Notes: generated by a model from the sequence alone, not told the origin. Counted from the first letter of the stretch, positions 1 to 9,158 are shown. The stretch: 64,000 nt of DNA from Clostridia bacterium (GCA_017397955.1 JAFQHL010000031.1:16596-80595), one strand, 5' to 3'. Numbers and translations: made by a program.

Positions 1-1
1 C

Positions 2-1927
2 TGCTCCTCCCTTACAAGCGTAACCATTGGGGACAGCGTTGCTTCTTTTGGTGGCGGTACGTTTTATGATTGTTCTTCTCTTACAAGCATAACCATCCCC
101 GACAGCGTTACTTATATTGCGCAAGGTGCGTTTTACGGTTGTACTGCCCTTCGAACTGTATATTATACAGGAAATGCCGAGGAATGGGCAGATATTAGCA
201 TAGGTGCAGATAACACTTCTTTGAAAAGCGCAAATATAATATTTAACTATTGCGTAGAAGACGAATCTTCTGAAGAGAGCGTTGCGGACGTCTCTTCTGA
301 TGACGAGCGTCTTGAAGATTCATCATCTGAGTTGTGGGAAACTTCAGATGAACCTGTTGAAGAGACTTTCGAAGAACAAAGCGAAGACGACAGCTTTGTT
401 GCAACGGTAGATGTACTTTACGGTGACGTAAACGGCGATGGGAATATCAACAGCCTTGATGCTGCGCAGGTCCTTAAGCACGATGCACAGCTTATAATCC
501 TTGATGGTGACGGGATTGTGGCTGCGGACGTTAATGCCGACGGCGAGGTTAACAGCCTTGATGCGGCGCAGATACTTAAGTACGACGCACAGCTTATCGA
601 AAGCTTTCCGGCGGGCGACTGTTTTGCAGGAAGTGATGAAACGAGCCAACCCTCCAACAACAGCGAAAATGAAAACGTAGAGGTGTTGCCGTCCATAGAG
701 GCAGAAATAGGCGAATATATCACCTTTGGCAGCTATGAGCAGGATAATAATACAGCTAACGGTAAGGAAGCCATAGAATGGCTTGTTCTTGATAAAAAAG
801 ATGGCAGTATGCTTGTGATAAGCAAGTACGGTTTGGATGGCGGAGCGTATTTTTCTGTTTATGATGATGGCAATTGGAAAAACAGCAATGTCAGAGCCCG
901 TCTTAATAACTCATTTATACAAGATGCTTTTTCAGAAACAGAGCAATACAGGCTTATTACGGTAACAACAAATCCCGACGCCAATCCTGAATATGATAGT
1001 GATCAAGGCTCTTCGACGCAGGATAGAGTGTTTTTATTGAGCTCCGTAGAAGCAAATCGATATTTTGACTCTGATGCATCAAGGGCGTGCTTACCTACTG
1101 CGTATGCGTTAAGCAAAGGCGTATATGAATGTTATAGCGGCGATTATAAAGGTTACTGCTTTTGGTGGTTGCGTACTGTTGGCAGTGACGAGTGGGATGC
1201 TGCATGCGTTGATGCGGACGGTACCATAGACAATCATGGCGATTCCCAAAGGTCTTACCAGTATGCAATCCGTCCAGCTATGTGGATTTCTACAGGTGAA
1301 ATAGAAATAGAGATAGTTCCGGAAGATAGCAGCGAAAGCGAAGGTTATTCTGGCGGTGCAGAAATAGGCGAATATATCACTTTTGGCAGTTACGAGCAGG
1401 ATAATAATACAGCTAACGGTAAGGAAGCCATAGAGTGGTTAGTTCTTGATAAAAAAGATGGCAGAATGCTTGTTACAAGTAAATACCTGCTTGATGTACA
1501 GCCCTTCCATTCTTCTTATAGCGAAACAACTTGGGAGCACAGTGCATTGCGTCAGTGGATGAACAACGATTTCTATAACATCGCTTTTAATTCGGCAGAA
1601 AAAGCAAAAATACCTACGGTAACGGCAATAGCAGATGTAAACGAGTTTGTTTTTACCGTCACATCGGGTAATGACACGCAGGATAAACTGTTCTGCTTGA
1701 ACAAGACGGAATTTATACAATATTTCCCTGACCGTAATTCCAGCGCCTGTTCCCCTACTCCGTATGCGGAAGCCTTGGGAACAAGGTCATTCTGGTGGTT
1801 ACGCACTTCCGGCGGCACCCGCAGAATGGCGGTTTATGTAGAGACGGACGGCGATATCAATCCCGGCGGCACTATAGTAAGTAATGATTGTTATATTCGC
1901 CCGGCTATGTGGATAGAAATCGATTGA
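2..1927 (+). CDS. BspA-type LRR protein with internal dockerin and two DUF6273 domains (5' partial)
   Basis: The reading frame is open from base 2, so the gene starts upstream of the window; 641 residues are visible. The first ~75 residues are BspA/LRR_5 repeats of about 23 residues with the pattern LTSxTIPDSVTxI..AFxxC. An acidic Ser/Glu linker follows, then a dockerin type I module (visible residues ~137-200) with two Ca-binding loops, DVNGDGNINSLDAAQ and DVNADGEVNSLDAAQ. Two copies of a ~190-residue DUF6273-like domain follow, each starting GEYITFGSYEQDNN. BspA repeats and dockerins belong to secreted or surface proteins; the signal peptide is out of view. An internal dockerin is unusual, since these are normally terminal. 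The ligand or substrate is unknown. Confidence 0.85.
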   Translation, partial: CSSLTSVTIGDSVASFGGGTFYDCSSLTSITIPDSVTYIAQGAFYGCTALRTVYYTGNAEEWADISIGADNTSLKSANIIFNYCVEDESSEESVADVSSDDERLEDSSSELWETSDEPVEETFEEQSEDDSFVATVDVLYGDVNGDGNINSLDAAQVLKHDAQLIILDGDGIVAADVNADGEVNSLDAAQILKYDAQLIESFPAGDCFAGSDETSQPSNNSENENVEVLPSIEAEIGEYITFGSYEQDNNTANGKEAIEWLVLDKKDGSMLVISKYGLDGGAYFSVYDDGNWKNSNVRARLNNSFIQDAFSETEQYRLITVTTNPDANPEYDSDQGSSTQDRVFLLSSVEANRYFDSDASRACLPTAYALSKGVYECYSGDYKGYCFWWLRTVGSDEWDAACVDADGTIDNHGDSQRSYQYAIRPAMWISTGEIEIEIVPEDSSESEGYSGGAEIGEYITFGSYEQDNNTANGKEAIEWLVLDKKDGRMLVTSKYLLDVQPFHSSYSETTWEHSALRQWMNNDFYNIAFNSAEKAKIPTVTAIADVNEFVFTVTSGNDTQDKLFCLNKTEFIQYFPDRNSSACSPTPYAEALGTRSFWWLRTSGGTRRMAVYVETDGDINPGGTIVSNDCYIRPAMWIEID

Positions 1928-1954
1928 TCTGTTTTGTAAAGGCAAAACACGTCG

Positions 1955-1982
1955 TTGGTGTATGTTATTATAAAAATATAAT
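1955..1982 (+). promoter_or_regulatory. Possible sigma-A promoter for the second LRR gene
   Basis: TTGGTG at 1955-1960 and TATAAT at 1977-1982 are 16 bases apart. The leader would be very short, about 10 bases before the SD-like GGGGGA ahead of the ATG at 2000. It lies in the 72-base gap after the first LRR gene, so the two genes could also be co-transcribed. Confidence 0.45.
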
Positions 1983-1999
1983 GAAAACGGGGGACAAAT

Positions 2000-3829
2000 A
2001 TGAAAAGACTAACAGCATTTGTTCTTGTATTTTGTCTTTGCCTGAGTGGTGGATTTACTTATGCTGCGGCGCAGCATGACTATCAACATCTCCCTAAGGC
2101 GCTTAAAATAATATCAAACAACAGCGATACAAGCCTTCAGACTGTTGTAGATCACACTGATATTGCAAGCCCTCAAGCTGTTACCGGTGGTGTGGAAGAC
2201 ATAAATCCTAAAACCATTTATAGCGGCACTTGTGGCGACAATTTAATGTGGACATTTGATACAGATACAGGTGTCCTTAATATTGAGGGTACGGGCGATA
2301 TGGCAAATTATTCATATTATAATAGCTTACGCTCACCTTGGTATGGATATCATGGAGAGATCGAAACCGTAAATATTGCAAATGGCGTAACAACTATTGG
2401 GAACTATGCGTTTTATGATTGCACTGCTCTTACAAGTATAACCATCCCCTACAGCGTTACCTCTATGGGTGAAAGTGCGTTCTATAATTGCGCCTTCCTA
2501 ACAGGCGTAACCATCCCCGACAGCGTTACTTTTATTGGGGACGAGGTGTTTCGAGGATGCCTTTCACTTGAGAACATAACCATTCCCGATAGTATTACCT
2601 CTATTGGTATCCGTGCGTTCTATAATTGCGACTCTCTCACAAGTGTAACCATCGGAGATAGCGTAACAATTATTGGGGCCGATGCGTTCTACGGTTGTAT
2701 TGCTCTTACAAGTATAACCATTCCCAACGGCGTTACCGTTATTGGTAACGAGGTGTTTGCTCGATGCTCTTCCCTTGATAGTATAACCCTTCCCGATAGT
2801 ATTACTTATATTGGTAATGAAGCTTTTGATGATACGGCATATTACAACAATGAAGATAATTGGGAAAACGGCGAATTGTACATTGGCAAGCATTTAATAA
2901 AAGCTTCTTCTGATATAAGCGGTGAATATATCATTAAAAGCGGCACGCTTGCAATTGCTGACGAAGCTTTTTGGGATTGTTATACCCTCACAAGTGTAAT
3001 TATTCCTGACGGCGTAACTGCTATTGGGTGCTATGCGTTTGCTTGGTGCTCTTCCCTTAAAAGCATAACTCTTCCTAACAGCGTTACTTCTATTGGTAGT
3101 AGTGCGTTTGCTTGGTGTTCTTCCATTGAGTATATATCCCTTCCCGATAGTATTACTTATATTGGTAATGGAGCTTTTGATGATACGGCATATTACAACA
3201 ACGAAGATAATTGGAAAGACGGCGTGTTGTATATAGGCAATCATTTAATAAGAGCTTCTAATGAAGTGAGCGGTGAATATACCATTAAAAGCGGCACGCT
3301 TACAATTGCTTCCAGAGCTTTTTTTAGCCGTATTAACCCCACAAGTGTAATTATTCCTGACAGCGTTGCTTATATTGGTGTCTCTGCATTTTATGATTGT
3401 AATATTCTAACCGTTAAATATGCAGGCAGTCAAGCTGAATGGGATGCTATGTCCATAGGTGAATGTAACGAAAAATTAACATCTGCTAACATTATGTTCG
3501 GTTTTAAGGGCGAAGAAGACGGCTCTTCTGAGGGCGAAATAACAGAAGAAGTATCTTCTGAAGAAACTACCAATGAAGAGATCTTTGAAGATGAAACCAC
3601 TGAGGATGAATCGTCTGACGATGAAGGGGATATCCTTTACGGCGACGTAAACGGCGACGGCGCTATCAACAGCATTGACGCGGCGCAGGTGCTCAGACAC
3701 GATGCTACCCTTATCTTGCTTGATGACACTGCACTTGCCGCGGCAGATGTAAACGGCGACGGTGCGGTTAACAGCCTTGACGCGGCGATGATTCTTCGCT
3801 TTGATGCAGGGCTTATAACCGAGTTTTAA
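2000..3829 (+). CDS. Secreted BspA-type leucine-rich-repeat protein with C-terminal dockerin
   Basis: 609 aa. Residues 1-25 form a signal peptide (MKR, hydrophobic core, TYAAA). A short region with a TWTFD-like motif (WTFDTDTGVLNIEGTGDM) leads into roughly a dozen BspA/LRR_5 repeats up to residue ~500. Two copies of an insert containing AFDDTAYYNNEDNW interrupt the repeats. A Glu/Ser/Thr-rich linker connects to a dockerin type I module at 544-609 with loops DVNGDGAINSIDAAQ and DVNGDGAVNSLDAA. LRR_5 proteins usually mediate adhesion or protein contacts; a dockerin would dock the protein to a cohesin scaffold. Its dockerin and repeats resemble those of the preceding gene, pointing to duplication. 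No cohesin is in the window. Confidence 0.88.
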   Translation: MKRLTAFVLVFCLCLSGGFTYAAAQHDYQHLPKALKIISNNSDTSLQTVVDHTDIASPQAVTGGVEDINPKTIYSGTCGDNLMWTFDTDTGVLNIEGTGDMANYSYYNSLRSPWYGYHGEIETVNIANGVTTIGNYAFYDCTALTSITIPYSVTSMGESAFYNCAFLTGVTIPDSVTFIGDEVFRGCLSLENITIPDSITSIGIRAFYNCDSLTSVTIGDSVTIIGADAFYGCIALTSITIPNGVTVIGNEVFARCSSLDSITLPDSITYIGNEAFDDTAYYNNEDNWENGELYIGKHLIKASSDISGEYIIKSGTLAIADEAFWDCYTLTSVIIPDGVTAIGCYAFAWCSSLKSITLPNSVTSIGSSAFAWCSSIEYISLPDSITYIGNGAFDDTAYYNNEDNWKDGVLYIGNHLIRASNEVSGEYTIKSGTLTIASRAFFSRINPTSVIIPDSVAYIGVSAFYDCNILTVKYAGSQAEWDAMSIGECNEKLTSANIMFGFKGEEDGSSEGEITEEVSSEETTNEEIFEDETTEDESSDDEGDILYGDVNGDGAINSIDAAQVLRHDATLILLDDTALAAADVNGDGAVNSLDAAMILRFDAGLITEF

Positions 3830-3880
3830 GCTTTAAACAAAATGCAATTTCCATTGGGTTAAAGTTTAATAAACAGACAA

Positions 3881-3921
3881 GGGGCGATGTGCTGCAGAGC
3901 GGGCGGCACATCGCCTCTTTT
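3881..3921 (+). terminator. Rho-independent terminator after the LRR genes
   Basis: A 12-bp stem, GGGGCGATGTGC (3881-3892) with GCACATCGCCTC (3906-3917), one G-U pair, is followed by TTTT. Confidence 0.75.
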
Positions 3922-3963
3922 GCATTACGGCACCGCGGTGTGACAAAAGGGATTGCGGATAAC

Positions 3964-3998
3964 AAAAAGGCTTTTCGGTGTTGCCGAAAAGCCTTTTA
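3964..3998. terminator. Bidirectional terminator between the LRR genes and ahcY
   Basis: The stem AAAAGGCTTTTCGG / CCGAAAAGCCTTTT with a 5-base loop has A and T tracts on either side. It can end the minus-strand operon whose last gene stops at 4027 as well as plus-strand readthrough. Confidence 0.8.
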
Positions 3999-4026
3999 AT
4001 GTTATGTTTGTTCTGTACGGAAACGG

Positions 4027-5274
4027 TTATTCCAGATTCCAGCTGTTGAGGTACTTTTCCTGTTCGGGGGTGAGGGTATCAATTTCCACGCCCCATGCGG
4101 CAAGCTTCATACCTGCAACACGGCGGTCGGTCTCTGCGGGTACATCTACGGTGCCTGCCTTGAGGTTCTTGCCGTTCTCAGCAATATAACGGGCGCTGAG
4201 CGCTTGGATGGCAAAGCTCATATCCATAATCTCTGCGGGGTGGCCGTCGCCTGCCGCAAGGTTTACAAGTCTGCCCTCAGCAATAACATTAAGTGTGTTG
4301 CCGTTTTCGAGAGTATAGCCGTTGATGTTGTTTCTGCGTTCCTTAACGGAAACCGCCATTTTCTCAAGACACGCCATATCAACCTCAACATTGAAATGAC
4401 CTGCGTTGCAGAGGATTGCGCCGTCCTTCATATTAAGGAAGTCCTTTTCGGAAATAACGCCGCTGCAGCCCGTAACGGTAACGAAGAAATCGCCTATCTT
4501 TGCGGCGTCTTCCATCTTCATAACCTTAAAGCCGTCCATAACCGCTTCAATCGCCTTGATGGGGTCTATCTCCGTAACGATAACGGAAGCGCCAAGGCCT
4601 GCGGCGCGTTTTGCAACGCCTTTGCCGCACCAGCCGTAGCCCGCAACGACCACATTCTTGCCCGCAACAATAAGGTTGGTGGTACGGTTAATACCGTCCC
4701 AAACGGACTGCCCCGTGCCGTAGCGGTTATCAAACAGATACTTGCAGTTGGCGTTGTTAACAAGCACCATGGGGAACTTGAGTGCGCCGTCCCGCTCCAT
4801 AGACTTAAGGCGGATAATGCCTGTAGTGGTTTCCTCACAGCCGCCCAGCACATCTGCGGCAAGGTGGGGATACTCGTTGTGGATAAGGCTTACAAGGTCG
4901 CCGCCGTCGTCAATAATGATGTTGGGGCCTACCTCTATAACCTTGCTGATGTGGCGCTTGTACTCCTCTTCGGTAGCGGCGTGCCAAGCATACACATTAA
5001 GCCCGCCCTTAACCAAAGCGGCGGCAATATCATCCTGTGTGGAAAGAGGGTTACTGCCTGTAACATACATCTCTGCGCCGCCTGCTGCAAGCACGCGGCA
5101 AAGATAAGCAGTCTTTGCTTCCAGATGGATGGAAAGGGCAACCTTCAAGCCTTTAAAGGGCTTGTCTTTTTCAAATTCCTCTTCAATAGCGCGGAGCAAG
5201 GGCATATTGCTCTTAACCCAGCCTATTTTCATCTCACCCTGTTCCCACAGGTTTATATCTCTAATCTCACTCAT
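4027..5274 (-). CDS. ahcY: Adenosylhomocysteinase (S-adenosylhomocysteine hydrolase)
   Basis: 415 aa from the ATG at 5274, which overlaps the preceding stop by 8 bases; longer upstream starts run into the GH4 gene. The enzyme splits S-adenosylhomocysteine into adenosine and homocysteine with tightly bound NAD, recycling the by-product of SAM-dependent methylation in the cytoplasm. Visible marks are the N-terminal HLEAKTAYLCRVL and SNPLSTQDD motifs, the NAD-binding GYGWCGKGVA, TEIDPIKAIEA after it, and CNAGHFNVEVD. It is the last gene of the six-gene operon, preceded by sugar genes and downstream of cysE. The length is slightly short for the family, as in many bacteria and archaea that lack the eukaryotic insert. 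Confidence 0.96.
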   Translation of the reverse strand: MSEIRDINLWEQGEMKIGWVKSNMPLLRAIEEEFEKDKPFKGLKVALSIHLEAKTAYLCRVLAAGGAEMYVTGSNPLSTQDDIAAALVKGGLNVYAWHAATEEEYKRHISKVIEVGPNIIIDDGGDLVSLIHNEYPHLAADVLGGCEETTTGIIRLKSMERDGALKFPMVLVNNANCKYLFDNRYGTGQSVWDGINRTTNLIVAGKNVVVAGYGWCGKGVAKRAAGLGASVIVTEIDPIKAIEAVMDGFKVMKMEDAAKIGDFFVTVTGCSGVISEKDFLNMKDGAILCNAGHFNVEVDMACLEKMAVSVKERRNNINGYTLENGNTLNVIAEGRLVNLAAGDGHPAEIMDMSFAIQALSARYIAENGKNLKAGTVDVPAETDRRVAGMKLAAWGVEIDTLTPEQEKYLNSWNLE

Positions 5275-6613
5275 CGGTGTTCTCCTGCTTTTCTGCATCC
5301 TTCTTTGCAAACCAATCTGCAAACTGGGGCAGATACTTTCTGTGCGCCATAAGCAATTCGTCAAGTACGGGGATAGCGTACTTCTGGCTTGCAACCAAGG
5401 GGTTAATCATCATAGCAAGGAGCGCTTTGTTGTAGTCACCGCTTACAGCCGCTTCAACGGAGGCTATTTCAAAGGACTTTATTTCCTGTATAAGACCGTT
5501 GGTAGCTTTGGGGAGCTTGCCAATCTTAACGGGGATAGGACCGTCCTTGGTTATACGGCAGCTAACTTCAACAACTTCGTCTTCGTCAAAGTTTTCTATA
5601 GCCTTGCCCTTATTAAGGGTGTTAACAACTTGAATATCGCCCTTGTCGGTGTAGATGGAGCAGATAAGGTTACAAGCGGCATCGCTGTAAAGTGCACCGC
5701 CGCGCTTGGAAAGCAGCTCGGGCTTTTCGTTCAAATCGGGGTTCTTGTAAAGCTCAAATAGGTCGGTTTCTACCTGCTTAACCATCTCTGCACGGGTACC
5801 GTTGTGCTCAAACTTTTCAATAGCCTCTTCAAGGTATTCCTTAGCCATATAGAAGTATCTGTGGTAAGGGCAGGGGATAACACCCAGTGCATCAACGAAG
5901 CCCTTGTTCCAGCTGATGCCGGTGATGTTGTTCATACTCATAGTGCCCCATTTGTCAAGCACTTCCGCAGTTCTGTCTTCACCGTCAACGGAAACGCTTG
6001 TAGCGAACACCATGTGGTTAAGACCGCCGAACAGTACCTCTACGTCCTCTACAGGCTTGTCAACAATCTTTGCTATGCCGCTGTGCATATTGATGGGAAC
6101 ATTACAAAGACCGATAGCCTTTTTATGTACGCCGTAGCGGTTGATAGCTTCAGTAACCATACCTGCGGGGTTGGTAAAGTTTATAAGCCATGCATCAGGG
6201 CAAAGCTCTTTAATGTCCTTACAAATATCAAGTATTACGGGGATAGTGCGGAGCCCTTTGAACAAGCCGCCTGCACCGTTGGTTTCCTGCCCTAAAATAC
6301 CGTGGCTTAATGGGATGCGCTCGTCCTTGATTCTTGCATCAAGCAAGCCAACACGCATCTGTGTGGTAACAAAATCCGCACCGGGAAGCGCTTCTCTGCG
6401 GTCAAGGGTGGTGTAAAGCTTAATGGGAAGCCCTGCTTTTTCTATCTGTCTTCTTGCAAGCGCGGAGACTATCTCCAACTTTTCCTTGCCTTCGTCAATA
6501 TCAACAAGCCAAAGCTCGTCTACAGGTAAACGGTCATATCTCTTAATAAAGCCCTCTACCAATTCAGGTGTATAAGAGGAACCGCCGCCTATTGTTACTA
6601 TTTTTACGCCCAT
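5267..6613 (-). CDS. NAD-dependent glycoside hydrolase family 4 enzyme (6-phospho-beta-glucosidase type)
   Basis: 448 aa. GH4 enzymes cleave (usually 6-phosphorylated) glycosides by an NAD- and metal-dependent redox mechanism. The N-terminal dinucleotide loop IGGGSSYTPEL, the NFTNPAG motif, the metal-binding GLCNVPIN segment and GLNHMVFA are all in family order. The resemblance is to 6-phospho-beta-glucosidases (CelF/LicH type); the exact sugar cannot be read from sequence. The gene lies 22 bases after a ROK kinase that could supply a phosphorylated sugar, and its stop overlaps ahcY by 8 bases, so translation is probably coupled. No PTS gene is nearby. Confidence 0.92.
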   Translation of the reverse strand: MGVKIVTIGGGSSYTPELVEGFIKRYDRLPVDELWLVDIDEGKEKLEIVSALARRQIEKAGLPIKLYTTLDRREALPGADFVTTQMRVGLLDARIKDERIPLSHGILGQETNGAGGLFKGLRTIPVILDICKDIKELCPDAWLINFTNPAGMVTEAINRYGVHKKAIGLCNVPINMHSGIAKIVDKPVEDVEVLFGGLNHMVFATSVSVDGEDRTAEVLDKWGTMSMNNITGISWNKGFVDALGVIPCPYHRYFYMAKEYLEEAIEKFEHNGTRAEMVKQVETDLFELYKNPDLNEKPELLSKRGGALYSDAACNLICSIYTDKGDIQVVNTLNKGKAIENFDEDEVVEVSCRITKDGPIPVKIGKLPKATNGLIQEIKSFEIASVEAAVSGDYNKALLAMMINPLVASQKYAIPVLDELLMAHRKYLPQFADWFAKKDAEKQENTDE

Positions 6614-6635
6614 ATCTATTTATCCTCCTAAATAA

Positions 6636-7508
6636 TTATTTACCGTAGTTTTCAAAGAATATTATAAGTGCACCGGCTTTACCTGCGTTGTTACCCAAGG
6701 AGCAGGGAAGTATCTCGGTGTATTCATCAAGTTTTTCAAAAAGTCCGTAGGTGCGCGCTTTAAGGTCTGCCATAAAGCGGGCAGAGCCGCTGATGCCGCC
6801 GCCTACAAGGAACACCTCGGGGTCAAGAGCTACGCATACATTGCCTATGCAGAAGGCGATATCGCTGAGCCAAGCCTCATAGATTTCTTTAACTGTTTCG
6901 TTGCTGTCGATAAGCTCCATAACCTGCTTGCCGTTAACTGTTCTGCCAAGCGCTTCACTGCAACGCTTTGCAAGCACGGAGGTAGCCTTTGCATAACGGG
7001 GAACGGTGTTGCCGTCCTCGTCCTTTTCAAAGCCCACAACAGCAAAGCCGTATTCGCCTGCCTTAAAGCTTTTGCCGCGGAACAGCTTGCCGTCGGTGAT
7101 AATAGCACCGCCGATACCTGTGCCAACGGTCATAGCACATATAGTGCTCCTGCCCTTACCCGCACCAAGCACGCTTTCTGCCAACGCCGCACAGTTGCTG
7201 TCGTTTTCTATAGAGATGCGGTAGCCCGTCTGCTTCGCCAGCTCCTCTTTAAGATTGTAACGGGTAAAGCGTTCACTGCAGCCGTAGTCGGTATTTTCAC
7301 CGCTTACGGGGTTTATAAAACCTGCCATGGATATAGCAACGCCGCCGTAGCCGTCACCGTAACTCTTTATAACCGAAACCAGCTGAGCTAAGAATTTCTC
7401 CGGCTCGAACTCGGTTGGGGTTTCGCCCATCAGCTCCTCGTTAAAGTTCTCATCCATCACGGCATGCTTTATAAAGGTACCGCCGATGTCCATTACTATG
7501 TACTTCAT
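6636..7508 (-). CDS. ROK-family sugar kinase
   Basis: 290 aa. It probably phosphorylates a hexose or amino sugar with ATP. It begins with the phosphate-binding MDIGGTFIKHAV, has the substrate and catalytic region ENDSNCAALAE, GTGIGGAIITDGKLFRG, and a C-terminal VFLVGGGISGS adenosine motif. The Cys-rich zinc motif typical of many ROK kinases is not present where expected (after GEYGF), a known variation in part of the family. Its ATG overlaps the cysE stop by 4 bases (ATGA). The neighbouring GH4 gene suggests action on a sugar released from or feeding that enzyme. Confidence 0.9.
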   Translation of the reverse strand: MKYIVMDIGGTFIKHAVMDENFNEELMGETPTEFEPEKFLAQLVSVIKSYGDGYGGVAISMAGFINPVSGENTDYGCSERFTRYNLKEELAKQTGYRISIENDSNCAALAESVLGAGKGRSTICAMTVGTGIGGAIITDGKLFRGKSFKAGEYGFAVVGFEKDEDGNTVPRYAKATSVLAKRCSEALGRTVNGKQVMELIDSNETVKEIYEAWLSDIAFCIGNVCVALDPEVFLVGGGISGSARFMADLKARTYGLFEKLDEYTEILPCSLGNNAGKAGALIIFFENYGK

Positions 7509-8242
7509 TTATCGTCCTCCTCTTTTGTTAAGGCTTTTTCAAGATTTGCAAGCCGCTCCTCCAAGCTCTTTATCATCTGGCTTACAGGGTCGGGTATATG
7601 TATGTGGTCAAGCTCGCTTCTGTTGTTTTTATCACGGTTTACGGGCTTTGCGGGTATGCCCACCGCTGTAGTGCATTGAGGCACCTCGCACAGTACCACT
7701 GCACCTGCGGCAATTTTTGCATCGTCACCTACTTTAAAGGGGCCAAGCACTTTTGCGCCTGCGCCAACCATTACCCTGTCGCCAAGTGTGGGGTGTCGCT
7801 TCCCCGTGTCTTTGCCCGTACCGCCAAGGGTTACTCCTTGGTAGATGGTGCAGTAGTCACCAATCTCGGCGGTTTCACCTATAACAACGCCCATGCCGTG
7901 GTCAATAAACAGGCATTTGCCTATGGTTGCGCCGGGGTGAATCTCTATCCCCGTAACGGTTTTTGCAATCTGGCTTATGGCCCTTGCCGCAAAAAAGTGT
8001 TTGTTTTTGTATAGCTTGTTGGCAATCCTGTGCGCGGCAACAGCGTGCACGCCGGAGTACAAAAGTACTATCTCCGCCGTGCTTGTTGCGGCAGGGTCGT
8101 GTTTCTTAACATTCTCTATGTAGTCATCAAACGCAGCTTTTTGCTCTTTTGCAAAATCGGCATACTTCAAAACCGCGTCCACGGTTTTTGCGGCAACACC
8201 TGCCGCCTTGCCGTTAAAGGCAATGTTTATATTAAGCCTCAT
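7505..8242 (-). CDS. cysE: Serine O-acetyltransferase
   Basis: 245 aa. It makes O-acetylserine from serine and acetyl-CoA, the first step of cysteine synthesis. The N-terminal helical domain (~1-100) is followed by left-handed beta-helix hexapeptide repeats with the catalytic signature DHGMGVVIGETAEIGD and the GVTLGGTGKDTGKRHPT loop. The C-terminal ~30 residues are charged and possibly coiled coil (SLEERLANLEKALTKEEDD). It sits 3 bases after the TSCPD gene and overlaps the ROK gene. Linkage with ahcY in one operon ties cysteine supply to methyl-cycle homocysteine. Confidence 0.95.
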   Translation of the reverse strand: MRLNINIAFNGKAAGVAAKTVDAVLKYADFAKEQKAAFDDYIENVKKHDPAATSTAEIVLLYSGVHAVAAHRIANKLYKNKHFFAARAISQIAKTVTGIEIHPGATIGKCLFIDHGMGVVIGETAEIGDYCTIYQGVTLGGTGKDTGKRHPTLGDRVMVGAGAKVLGPFKVGDDAKIAAGAVVLCEVPQCTTAVGIPAKPVNRDKNNRSELDHIHIPDPVSQMIKSLEERLANLEKALTKEEDDK

Positions 8243-8245
8243 ATA

Positions 8246-8506
8246 TCAAAGTCCTTCCTTAACTGCGGCAGCCTTTAGCGCTTTTGCAAGCTGGTCGGCG
8301 CAGGAGGTAGGCTTAAAGCCGCAGGTATTCCCCTCGGTGCGCTCGATTATATCCTTGTAGTTCCAGCCCTCAAGTATTTTTCCTATAGCCTTCAGGTTAC
8401 CGTTACAGCCGCCGCGGAACGCTATGTTCCGCACCGTACCGTCCTTTTCCATATCAAAAGATACCTCTGCGGCGCAAATGCCCTTGGTTCTAAAGCTGTA
8501 TTTCAT
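8246..8506 (-). CDS. TSCPD domain protein (TIGR03905-like)
   Basis: 86 aa, a stand-alone TSCPD domain. This domain also occurs at the C-terminus of some ribonucleotide reductases. It shows FRGGCNGNLKAIGKILEG and a second conserved Cys in GNTCGFKPTSCADQLAKAL, giving three or four Cys that could bind a metal. The biochemical role is not established. The ATG overlaps the tetR stop by 4 bases and cysE follows after 3 bases, so it is co-expressed with sulfur metabolism genes. Confidence 0.85.
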   Translation of the reverse strand: MKYSFRTKGICAAEVSFDMEKDGTVRNIAFRGGCNGNLKAIGKILEGWNYKDIIERTEGNTCGFKPTSCADQLAKALKAAAVKEGL

Positions 8507-9126
8507 TGTTGCTTCTCGCTTTCCTGTATTATCTTTTCCATTTTCGTCTGTGCATCCCCAATTATTCTGTCAAGCACGGAATCAAACAGCGCTACCGTTT
8601 CCTCAACACTCTCCACCTCTTTGTTGCGTATCATACAGGCGGTACCGTAAATATACGCTCTTATGGAATAGGCACAGAGGGAGCGCAAAGCCGCAAATCT
8701 GGGCTCGCTGGGGATAATCTCCTCTATAATCCTTGCTATGGGCTCGGATATCTTGACACGCAAGCCGTTGTCAAGGTTGGTTTCCGAGGGGTACATTGTC
8801 AAAATGGTTATGTATGACGGGGTTGCCAGCAAAAACCGCAGGTAGGCAACACATACGGCGGTAAGCCGTTTTTGCGGCGTGCTGTCCTTGTAACACTCAA
8901 TAACTCTGTCTCTAAGGATGTACCAGCGGGAGGAGATGTAATCCATAAGGGCAAAAAGCAGTTCTTCCTTGTTTTTAAAGTGCTTGTAGGGTGCGGCGCA
9001 GGAAACGTTGCAAAGGTTAGCTACGCGTCTAAGGGAAAAGTCATTAAACCCGTGATTTTCCAATTCTTTAATTCCGGCAACCAGCAGACGCTCTCTAATA
9101 CTTTCCTCTGCCTTGTTATACTTCAC
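8503..9126 (-). CDS. TetR/AcrR-family transcriptional regulator
   Basis: 207 aa. An N-terminal TetR helix-turn-helix (RERLLVAGIKELENHGFNDFSLRRVANLCNVSCAAPYKHFKNKEELLFAL, residues ~10-60) is followed by an all-helical ligand-binding and dimerisation domain. It is the first gene of the minus operon and lies divergently from the aromatic operon. A perfect 8-bp inverted repeat overlaps the -35 element of its own promoter (9171-9193), so it probably autoregulates the tetR-to-ahcY operon. The ligand is unknown. Confidence 0.92.
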   Translation of the reverse strand: MKYNKAEESIRERLLVAGIKELENHGFNDFSLRRVANLCNVSCAAPYKHFKNKEELLFALMDYISSRWYILRDRVIECYKDSTPQKRLTAVCVAYLRFLLATPSYITILTMYPSETNLDNGLRVKISEPIARIIEEIIPSEPRFAALRSLCAYSIRAYIYGTACMIRNKEVESVEETVALFDSVLDRIIGDAQTKMEKIIQESEKQQ

Positions 9127-9158
9127 GGAAAAACCTCCCCCTAAAAATATACATAATC

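Noticed and set aside
4204..5352. Long plus-strand frame (382 codons) opposite ahcY
   Set aside because: It lies entirely antisense to ahcY, whose protein matches its family end to end; the plus frame has no recognisable domain or SD.
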